A stretch of 36,252 nucleotides of DNA from Candidatus Mediterraneibacter intestinipullorum (GTDB lineage Bacteria > Bacillota > Clostridia > Lachnospirales > Lachnospiraceae). The stretch covers positions 1-36,252 of the forward strand of contig DWYM01000038.1 in the NCBI GenBank assembly GCA_019118665.1. The letters run 5' to 3'. The notes below the pieces were generated by a model. That model saw only the letters and a list, made by a program, of their open reading frames with translations, ran no database searches and was not told where the DNA came from. Of this stretch, positions 30,420 to 36,252 are shown piece by piece. A program made the translations under genes and the position numbers. The first letter of the stretch is position 1. Each line of letters begins with the position of its first letter.

Positions 30420-30782
30420 ATGATGCATACGAACGAATCAGCTGAAAACTATCTGGAAACTATCCTTATCTTAAGCCAGAAGCTTCCGGTCGTACGTTCT
30501 GTTGATATTGCAACAGAGTTGGACTTTAAGAAGTCAAGCGTAAGTGTAGCTATGAAAAAACTGAGGGAGAACGATCACATCATCGTCTCTCCGGAAGGGT
30601 ATATCACCCTCACCCCCTCTGGCAAAGAGATCGCGGACCGCATCTACGAGCGGCACACGCTTCTTTCCTCCTGGCTGGAACGGCTGGGCGTTGCCCCAAA
30701 GATCGCGGCGGAAGATGCGTGCAGGATCGAGCACGTCATCAGTTCCGAGAGTTTTGAGGCAATAAAAAAACACATAAAATAA
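30420..30782 (+). CDS. DtxR/IdeR-family metal-dependent regulator
   Basis: About 120 residues: N-terminal winged helix (SAENYLETILILSQ, VRSVDIATELDFKKSSVSVA, then SPEGYITLTPSGKEIA) and the helical dimerisation domain. RIYERHTLLSSWLERLG and DACRIEHVIS hold the expected metal ligands; in DtxR the matching segment is EACRWEHVMS with Cys102, Glu105 and His106. The C-terminal SH3-like domain of full DtxR is missing, as in MntR-like short forms. The Cys points to iron rather than manganese (inference). Start ATG 30420 or 30423 after GAGG (30411-30414). Divergent from feoA; likely controls the local iron boxes. Confidence 0.88.
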   Translation: MMHTNESAENYLETILILSQKLPVVRSVDIATELDFKKSSVSVAMKKLRENDHIIVSPEGYITLTPSGKEIADRIYERHTLLSSWLERLGVAPKIAAEDACRIEHVISSESFEAIKKHIK

Positions 30783-30810
30783 TATGGTAAGACATCTTTT
30801 TTACAAAACG

Positions 30811-30845
30811 AAAGACCGACGCGGAAGAATCCGCACCGGTCTTTT
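30811..30845. terminator. Shared terminator between the DtxR-family gene and ldh
   Basis: AAAGACCG-AC-GCGGA (30811-30825) pairs with TCCGC-AC-CGGTCTTT (30830-30844), 13 of 15 positions, flanked by T-runs on both strands. It serves the two converging genes. Confidence 0.85.
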
Positions 30846-30847
30846 CT

Positions 30848-31795
30848 TTATGCAAGATCAATTTCCTGCAGTACGCTTTTCAATTCTTCAGCAGATTGTC
30901 TCAACTTCTCTGTTTCCTCTTCATTGAAATTAATCTCAAGTACCTGTTCCGCGCCTCCCCGACCGACTACGGATGGGATGCTCAGGCACAGTCCGGACAG
31001 ACCGTACTCCCCATTCAGGGAAACCGACACCGGGGCTACAGTATGGCTGTCCCGGACGATCGACTCGGCAATCTTTGCCGCCGCCATTCCTATGCCGTAA
31101 TACGTCGCGCCTTTTCGTTCAATGATCTCATAAGCGCTGTCACGGACTGCATGGTAGATCTTGTCCTTCTCTTTGTCAAAGTCTGCATATCCTTTTATTT
31201 TTCCAAATTCATCAAGTCCGATGCCATAGATGTTTGCACAGCTCCACACAGCAAGTTCACTGTCGCCGTGCTCTCCCGCTATAAACGCATGTACATTCCG
31301 GCTGTCCACATTCAATTTCTCGCTGATGAGATATTTCAGCCTCGCCGTATCCAGCACTGTCCCCGATCCGATGACCCTCTCTTTCGGAAAACCGGATTCT
31401 TTCAGCGCAACCTGGGTCAGGATATCTACCGGATTTGTAACGATTAGCAGGATGCCCTCACATTTTACCCGCTTGATGTCTGAAATGATGGATTTCATGA
31501 TCCTTGCATTCTTGTGTACCAGATCAAGTCTCGTCTCACCGGGTTTCTGGTTCGCTCCTGCTGTGATGATCACCACAGCAGCATCCGCGATGTCCTCATA
31601 AGTCCCCGCATAGATATCCATTGCATGCGAGAACGGCAGTCCATGACTGATATCCATCGCCTCGCCCTGCGCCTTGGGCTCGTTGGCGTCCAGAAGGACC
31701 ATCTCCGAAAAAATGCCTTTCTGCATTAATGTATACGCAATCGTAGAACCCACAAACCCGCATCCGATCACTGCTGCTTTCTGTATATTTACCAT
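30848..31795 (-). CDS. ldh: L-lactate dehydrogenase
   Basis: Reduces pyruvate to L-lactate with NADH at the end of fermentation. 315 residues. NAD motif GCGFVGSTIAYTL (about 11-23), substrate loop NQKPGETRLDL with Gln at the position that separates lactate from malate dehydrogenases (malate enzymes have Arg), and the catalytic histidine in AGEHGDSE. The start is ATG 31795 (MVNIQKAAVIG), with GGAGGAG upstream; an ATG ten codons earlier has no Shine-Dalgarno. The promoter and a perfect dyad precede it. Confidence 0.93.
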   Translation of the reverse strand: MVNIQKAAVIGCGFVGSTIAYTLMQKGIFSEMVLLDANEPKAQGEAMDISHGLPFSHAMDIYAGTYEDIADAAVVIITAGANQKPGETRLDLVHKNARIMKSIISDIKRVKCEGILLIVTNPVDILTQVALKESGFPKERVIGSGTVLDTARLKYLISEKLNVDSRNVHAFIAGEHGDSELAVWSCANIYGIGLDEFGKIKGYADFDKEKDKIYHAVRDSAYEIIERKGATYYGIGMAAAKIAESIVRDSHTVAPVSVSLNGEYGLSGLCLSIPSVVGRGGAEQVLEINFNEEETEKLRQSAEELKSVLQEIDLA

Positions 31796-31829
31796 AAATA
31801 TTCTCCTCCTCTGGTCAAAGCTCATTTTT

Positions 31830-31854
31830 AATTCCTAGTATTTTGCTAGGAATT
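31830..31854. promoter_or_regulatory. Perfect dyad in the ldh leader
   Basis: AATTCCTAG (31830-31838) and CTAGGAATT (31846-31854), 9 bp each with a 7-base spacer, about 12 bases after the -10 of ldh. It is not like the Rex box (TTGTGAA-N6-TTCACAA), the usual redox control of clostridial ldh. Repressor site or leader hairpin. Confidence 0.6.
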
Positions 31855-31866
31855 ATTTGCACCTTT

Positions 31867-31894
31867 ATTATATAGTAATATCCTGAAAACGCAA
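31867..31894 (-). promoter_or_regulatory. ldh promoter
   Basis: Minus-strand TTGCGT (31889-31894), 16-base spacer, TATAAT (31867-31872). Confidence 0.55.
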
Positions 31895-31951
31895 GACCCT
31901 TGCAGGTATTTTTTTCCATACAATCAGCCAATTCCCACGGAACACGCAGCC

Positions 31952-33529
31952 TCAGACGATCTGCTCCATTGTCTCAAACCGAAGCGACGCAAGGAATCCC
32001 ATCGCCACTGTGACCAAAAGACTGTAAACAAGCAGTATCGGAAAGATAAATGCCTCATTTATGAAAATTCCTACCAGGACAGCCACTCCGACTCCCATGC
32101 CAAGGAGAGCAAACTGGATACATATTCTCAGCAGATCCTGCCCTGTCTTTCCGAATATCTCACCCACCAGACACTGGGCGATGACCTTTGTGTACAGACG
32201 GTCCGCCTGGAGTACCGCGTAGATAAGGATACAGTATATGATGTACAGCGGTTCCACATGCCAGAAAATACCAACAGGAATGCAGATAATGCTTCCATCC
32301 ACCACTGCCTTGATATGTTCCATCAGAGTCGCGTACCACATTTTTTTCACCGGTGTATCCGGTATGAGGAAAAGATACGGATTTTTCAGCTCATTTTCCC
32401 ATTTTCCCAGATAGCCGCTCATCACGATGGACATATAGGCGATGACTCCCAGAAGGAACAGTTCCGCCACTCCGGATTCCCCGGCAGTATCCCTCAATAT
32501 ATAACAAAGGAAAAAGGCAATGACAACGGCAATCAAAGTCACCTTGGAAAAAATAAAGAACCTCTCCTTCTTATATTCCAGGAGCTGCCTGTAAAAGATC
32601 GCCTTTGCTCCCCGGGAGCTGATACGCTCCCGGATCTGACGGAACTTTTTCTTCTTCCCGCCGATGCTGAAAACCGCTTCCCCATTCTTCTGCCTCTTTT
32701 TCAGCTCTGCGTAATCATCTGCGAACTTCGCGGCCTCCTCATAGTATCCGCCGTCACAGCGCATACGGCTCACAGCCGCTACTGCCAGGATAACAGTCAC
32801 CGCATAAAGACAGGAACAGATCACATTGAGGGTTGTAGGTCCCAGCATGATCAGTCGGAATGCCGCGATCTGCCATCCTGCCACAGGAAGCATCTGGAGC
32901 ACATTCCAATCGATAAACTCGGACGCAGACTCCACAGACATACCGTTCCTGCGGAAATACAGCACGATCAGAAGGGTGAACGCGATAAGAAACACCTTGA
33001 TCCCCAGCCGGATCCCTTTCATCAGTTTCTGCGGCAGATGATCGTTTGTGTACAAAAATACCATGATCGCCACTTCCAGCGCCAGCTCAAACACACACCC
33101 CACCAGGAAGAACAGCAGCACCTTCCATGGCTCGACCTGAAAAACAGTCAATCCGCCGATGGCAAGGGTTGCCCACAGGGCCGTGGAGACCAGATAATTC
33201 ATCCATGCCGCGTTCAAAAGCACGAGTTTGGGGCTGATCGGGGCCGTAAACACAAAATGCGCGTGTCCCGGCTTGAACAGGATGCCCTTCCGGGAAGAGT
33301 AACCCATAAAGTTTCCAAAAGTAGAATAAATGCTCCACACTGTGATGACGATCACAAGCCCTCGCACAGAGTCCAGCCGGATACTTGCTGCCAGGCCGCC
33401 CAGTGATACAATAATGAAAATGCCATACGCAATACCGAAAATCAGGGCGATCAGTGTGGACGGTCTGCTCACTGCTTTTTTCAGATTGTTGATAAGACTA
33501 CGTCTAGTAAGATACATCATCGCTCTCAT
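31952..33529 (-). CDS. ABC exporter permease (putative ABC exporter family)
   Basis: 525-residue polytopic membrane protein with about ten to twelve helices (for example ALWATLAIGGLTVF, LIAVVIAFFLCYIL, GVGVAVLVGIFIN). A large cytoplasmic stretch near the middle (YAELKKRQKNGEAVFSIGGK, then IRERISSRGAKAIFYRQLLE) is typical of the putative ABC exporter family of Firmicutes. Substrate unknown; exporters of this kind are often linked to peptide or drug resistance. Its ATG overlaps the end of the ATPase gene by 4 bases, so the pair forms one transporter. The gene ends 61 bases before the ldh promoter. Confidence 0.85.
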   Translation of the reverse strand: MRAMMYLTRRSLINNLKKAVSRPSTLIALIFGIAYGIFIIVSLGGLAASIRLDSVRGLVIVITVWSIYSTFGNFMGYSSRKGILFKPGHAHFVFTAPISPKLVLLNAAWMNYLVSTALWATLAIGGLTVFQVEPWKVLLFFLVGCVFELALEVAIMVFLYTNDHLPQKLMKGIRLGIKVFLIAFTLLIVLYFRRNGMSVESASEFIDWNVLQMLPVAGWQIAAFRLIMLGPTTLNVICSCLYAVTVILAVAAVSRMRCDGGYYEEAAKFADDYAELKKRQKNGEAVFSIGGKKKKFRQIRERISSRGAKAIFYRQLLEYKKERFFIFSKVTLIAVVIAFFLCYILRDTAGESGVAELFLLGVIAYMSIVMSGYLGKWENELKNPYLFLIPDTPVKKMWYATLMEHIKAVVDGSIICIPVGIFWHVEPLYIIYCILIYAVLQADRLYTKVIAQCLVGEIFGKTGQDLLRICIQFALLGMGVGVAVLVGIFINEAFIFPILLVYSLLVTVAMGFLASLRFETMEQIV

Positions 33530-34224
33530 TGTTTCTCACCGCCTGTCATTGAAAAGAATAATTCATCCAGATCTCTTCCCTCCGCATCAGATTTTGTGTA
33601 GGAACCGATAATGTGTCCTTTTTCCATGACGAACATCACATCCCAGAGTTCTTCCACCATCTCCAGCATATGAGTGCTGATCAGGACCGTCACCCCCTCA
33701 GTTCTCAGACGGAGTACCACTTCCTTCAGAGTCTTGATCGCCGCCGGGTCCAGCCCCACCATTGGCTCATCCAGAAGGATGACCTTTGGTCTCACAGCCA
33801 GGGCGCAGCAGATGCTCACTTTCTGCATCATACCCTTTGACAGTTCATTCCCCAGCTTATCCTGTTTGTCATCCATCTCGAATTCTTTCAGGATCTCCTC
33901 CACCTCTTCGTCGGTGATGCCGCTGCTGTATGCCATCCTGACATACTCGATGTGTTCCCTCACTGTGAGAGCCTCAAACATATTCGGTATCTCCGGCACA
34001 TAGGCAAAGACCCTCTTTGCCTCGAGCTGCCTTGCCGGGATATCCTGGATCCTGATCGTCCCCTTATATCTGAGCAGACCTGCGATACTTTTTATGATCG
34101 TTGATTTTCCCGCGCCGTTTGGTCCGAGGAGGATTCCCACCTGTCCGTCCGGCACAGTAAAGCTGACGTCGTCCACAGCCAGATTTTTTCCATATGATTT
34201 GCTCAATCCCTGTATTTCTAACAT
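33526..34224 (-). CDS. ABC transporter ATP-binding protein
   Basis: 232 residues. Walker A GPNGAGKST (about 34-42), Q-loop in YVPEIPNMFEALT, signature LSKGMMQK (LSGGQ variant), Walker B VILLDEPMVGLDP and H-loop STHMLEM. Drives the permease encoded directly downstream; a 4-base overlap links the two. AGGAGG precedes ATG 34224. Its promoter has a 9-bp inverted repeat over the -10. Intact, unlike the two broken ABC ATPases at 20.5 and 22.6 kb. Confidence 0.93.
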   Translation of the reverse strand: MLEIQGLSKSYGKNLAVDDVSFTVPDGQVGILLGPNGAGKSTIIKSIAGLLRYKGTIRIQDIPARQLEAKRVFAYVPEIPNMFEALTVREHIEYVRMAYSSGITDEEVEEILKEFEMDDKQDKLGNELSKGMMQKVSICCALAVRPKVILLDEPMVGLDPAAIKTLKEVVLRLRTEGVTVLISTHMLEMVEELWDVMFVMEKGHIIGSYTKSDAEGRDLDELFFSMTGGEKQ

Positions 34225-34262
34225 ACTGCCTCCTGTCCATGGGGAACTGAAAAAAGCCCCGC

Positions 34263-34316
34263 ATTATTGTACTATTGATTTAATACAATAATACGAGACT
34301 CATTTCTGTTTGTCAA
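34263..34316 (-). promoter_or_regulatory. Promoter and operator-like dyad of the ABC exporter pair
   Basis: Minus-strand TTGACA (34311-34316), 17-base spacer, TATTAT (34288-34293). The inverted repeat ATTATTGTA (34263-34271) and TACAATAAT (34284-34292), spacer 12, overlaps the -10. The layout resembles YtrA-type operators (AGTGTA-N13-TACACT), so a GntR-type protein may bind. Confidence 0.6.
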
Positions 34317-34319
34317 TAT

Positions 34320-34985
34320 CTATTTCTTTTCCACGACCTCGCCCTGCTTCTTGTAGATGCTGTTTCCCGGCACAAATCCGCGGACAGAAGAAAGGGGATA
34401 GATATTGCTGTGACTTCCGACAACAGTTCCCGGATTCAGGACACTGCCGCATCCTATTTCCACCTCATCCCCGAGCATGGCGCCGAACTTCTTCATCCCG
34501 GTCTCAATATTTCCTTCCGGCGCCTTTACAACGACCAGCTTCTTGTCGGATTTCACGTTAGACGTGATCGACCCTGCTCCCATATGAGACTTGTATCCGA
34601 GGATAGAATCTCCCACATAGTTGTAGTGCGGGACCTGGACTTTATTAAAAAGGATCACATTCTTAAGCTCGGTGGAGTTGCCCACCACTGCTCCCTCGCC
34701 GACAATGGCGTTGCCTCTGATGAATGCGCAGTGGCGTACTTCCGCGTCCTTTCCGATGATCGCAGGTCCGTTGATATAGGCTGTGGGAGCCACCTTGGCA
34801 GACCTGGCGATCCAGACATTTTCCCCACGTTTCTCGTACTCATCGCCGCTCAGTGTATTCCCCAGTTCCACGATAAATGCGCTGATCTTTGGAAGGACTT
34901 CCCACGGATAAGTCACTCCCTCAAAAATCCCCCTGGCGATCGTCTGGTCCAGTGTATAGAGTTCTTTTACTGTCAATGCTTCCAT
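34320..34985 (-). CDS. Left-handed beta-helix (hexapeptide repeat) protein, UDP-GlcNAc pyrophosphorylase-like
   Basis: 221 residues. The N-terminal about 65 residues are helical (LYTLDQTIARGIFEGVTY). Then come hexapeptide repeats of the left-handed beta-helix type (IARSAKVAPTAYINGPAIIG, CAFIRGNAIVGEGAVVGNS, IGCGSVLNPGTVVGSHSNIY). No uridylyltransferase catalytic domain is present, so it is not full GlmU; genes of this kind are nonetheless often labelled UDP-N-acetylglucosamine pyrophosphorylase. Acyl or sugar transfer is possible. Its ATG directly follows the TAA of topB (TAAATG), with AAAGGAG upstream, so the two are co-translated. Confidence 0.8.
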   Translation of the reverse strand: MEALTVKELYTLDQTIARGIFEGVTYPWEVLPKISAFIVELGNTLSGDEYEKRGENVWIARSAKVAPTAYINGPAIIGKDAEVRHCAFIRGNAIVGEGAVVGNSTELKNVILFNKVQVPHYNYVGDSILGYKSHMGAGSITSNVKSDKKLVVVKAPEGNIETGMKKFGAMLGDEVEIGCGSVLNPGTVVGSHSNIYPLSSVRGFVPGNSIYKKQGEVVEKK

Positions 34986-36252
34986 TTATCTGTCTCCTTT
35001 TCTGCCGCTTCCGGCCCTTTTATAAAAACCTGCCGCCTTGTCATAGCAGGCTCTCAACTGATACTGATTGTTCAACCCTTTTACCCCCTCTGTCCTCCTG
35101 GTGATAAAATCGTCCAGCTTTTTCATATATTCATCCGGCGTGATGCTGCCTTCCGCCACATAAGTCAGCCCCTTCTCCCAGCTTGCCGTAAGCTCCGGAT
35201 TCAGGAGGGACTTGATGGAATTGTCCACCACATCGTACACCATTTCTCCCTGGAGAGTAGGGGTGATGATCTGCGTCTTTTTATTGAGCGCAAGATACTT
35301 GATATGGATCAGCTTTTTTAATATCTCCGCCCTTGTGGCGCTGGTGCCGATCCCGCTGCCCTTGATCTGGGCGCGCAGCTCTTCATCCTCGATGAGCTGT
35401 CCCGCGTTTTCCATTGCAAGGATGATGGAGCCGGAATTGTACCGTTTGGGAGGAGAAGTTTCCCCTTCCTTGATATCCAGGGATCTCACCGGAAGGACAG
35501 TACCTTTCTTCAGTGTTTTTATCACTTCAAACAGCTCCGTGTCAAGATTCTGCTCCGTGCCTTCGCCTTCTGCGCTCCCGCTCTCCACGGAGCCCTCATC
35601 CGGCGCCTGCGTTCCCGCAGACTGTGCGCTTCCACGAGCCTGACGCTTTGTCTGCGGGATTCCCCCCACTTTCAGCCAGCCTTCCTCTGCCAGCACTTTA
35701 AAACTGGAAAAAAAGCTCTCACCGCGTATTTTTGATACGATCGCTACTTTCTGATACACCGCCGGCGGATAGAAGATGCTCAGAAACCTGCGCACGATCA
35801 GGTCATACACCTTTTGCGATGTGCCCGACAGGGAGTTCAACGCATTCAGCCCCTGACCGGTTGGGATGATGGCATAATGATCCGTGATCTGCTTGTCATT
35901 GACATACCTTGTCTTCGCCAGCCCTTTATGGCTTCCAAATCCCAGTATATCCTTCAGATACGGCGCAGCCATGGGATATTTGGAGAGGCCGTTTAAGTTC
36001 CTGCTGATCTCCTTTGCCACTGCCGTGGAAAGGACCCTGGCGTCTGTCCTTGGATAGGTTACCAGCTTCTTTTCGTAAAGCTCCTGGACAATACGCAGCG
36101 TCTCGTCCGGACTGATCTTGAAACGCCTGGAACAGTCGTTCTGCAGCTCCGCCAGATTATAAAGGAGAGGAGGATTTTTCTTTTCCTTTTTCTTTTCCAC
36201 TGACTCAATGACACATTCCATGGGCTGTTCTTCCGCCAGATATGCGGTCAGC
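34986..36252 (-). CDS. topB: DNA topoisomerase III (type IA), 3' part, running off the window
   Basis: About 421 residues visible; the frame stays open to the window edge, so the N-terminal TOPRIM part is missing. The active-site tyrosine is in LVTYPRTD (residues about 64-71 of the visible part). Also present are a GTSATRAEIL segment and DNA-binding-region motifs (ITDHYAIIPT, TPTLQGEMVYDVV). An acidic, low-complexity insert rich in S, E, G and A lies in the middle. The protein ends in a short basic tail (KRAGSGRKGDR). No C-terminal zinc fingers are seen, so it is topB-like rather than topA. The stop abuts the hexapeptide gene. Confidence 0.9.
   Translation of the reverse strand, partial: LTAYLAEEQPMECVIESVEKKKEKKNPPLLYNLAELQNDCSRRFKISPDETLRIVQELYEKKLVTYPRTDARVLSTAVAKEISRNLNGLSKYPMAAPYLKDILGFGSHKGLAKTRYVNDKQITDHYAIIPTGQGLNALNSLSGTSQKVYDLIVRRFLSIFYPPAVYQKVAIVSKIRGESFFSSFKVLAEEGWLKVGGIPQTKRQARGSAQSAGTQAPDEGSVESGSAEGEGTEQNLDTELFEVIKTLKKGTVLPVRSLDIKEGETSPPKRYNSGSIILAMENAGQLIEDEELRAQIKGSGIGTSATRAEILKKLIHIKYLALNKKTQIITPTLQGEMVYDVVDNSIKSLLNPELTASWEKGLTYVAEGSITPDEYMKKLDDFITRRTEGVKGLNNQYQLRACYDKAAGFYKRAGSGRKGDR

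Noticed and set aside
32258-33406. Long open frame of 382 codons on the plus strand opposite the ABC permease
   Set aside because: It is antisense to a clear membrane protein, has no ribosome binding site, and its composition (His, Gln and Arg rich) is typical of a shadow frame.
1-36252. CRISPR arrays, transposases, integrases, attachment sites
   Set aside because: I found no regularly spaced direct repeats and no recombinase motifs on either strand.

Overview
The window looks like chromosome of an anaerobic Firmicute, most likely a Lachnospiraceae (Clostridia) member. The reasons are moderate GC, AAGGAGG-type ribosome binding sites, the Firmicutes-type GalT, a FeoB-associated Cys-rich protein, and several clostridial families of unknown function (DUF4364, DUF6198, DUF2975, DUF6110, DUF2325). 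I see no rRNA, tRNA, CRISPR array or transposase. All family assignments come from reading motifs; no database search was run.

Layout. 0.1-2.7 kb (+): malic enzyme, a YhcC-like radical SAM gene cut short by an in-frame TGA, and a DUF4364 winged-helix protein. 2.8-6.6 kb (-): AraC-type regulator, polysaccharide deacetylase, tcdA, rarA. 6.6-9.6 kb (+): galK-galT, divergent from the AraC gene, with a paired operator-like repeat between them and a strong hairpin between galK and galT. 9.7-10.05 kb: AT-rich debris of a response regulator and a secreted protein. 10.06-12.3 kb (-): ahpC plus a flavoprotein disulfide reductase. 12.4-14.8 kb (+): csoR and a P1B-type metal ATPase with two mirror-image CsoR-like operators. 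14.8-17.5 kb (-): XRE regulator/DUF2975 pair, YkgJ-type protein, DUF6198 membrane protein. 17.6-18.4 kb: a 0.8-kb noncoding element made of nested inverted repeats. 18.4-19.5 kb (-): DUF2325 and a two-cluster ferredoxin-like protein. 19.7-20.3 kb (+): lipoprotein. 20.4-24.05 kb (+): two ABC transporter pairs around an intact GntR/YtrA regulator, with all four transporter genes broken. 24.1-30.2 kb (-): iron island of feoA, feoB, an HMA/Cys-rich protein, a divergent Fur homologue, and a separate operon of a 26-aa membrane peptide, DUF6110 and an unusual P-type ATPase (ferrosome-like candidate). 30.4-30.8 kb (+): DtxR-family regulator. 30.8-36.25 kb (-): L-lactate dehydrogenase, ABC exporter pair, hexapeptide-repeat protein, and the 3' part of a topoisomerase III gene running off the window.

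How it fits together. A 16-bp dyad, GTTAG-N6-CTAAC, lies in five promoter regions: feoA, feoB, the small peptide/DUF6110/ATPase operon, DUF2325 and ahpC. It resembles one half of the DtxR/IdeR iron box, and a DtxR-like regulator with the Cys-x2-Glu-His metal ligands is encoded beside feoA. This suggests a local iron regulon joining iron import, a possible iron storage or export ATPase, iron-sulfur protein functions and peroxide defence. ahpC also carries a Fur/PerR-like box. The contrast between intact neighbours and the five or more lesions in the ABC cluster points to local gene decay.
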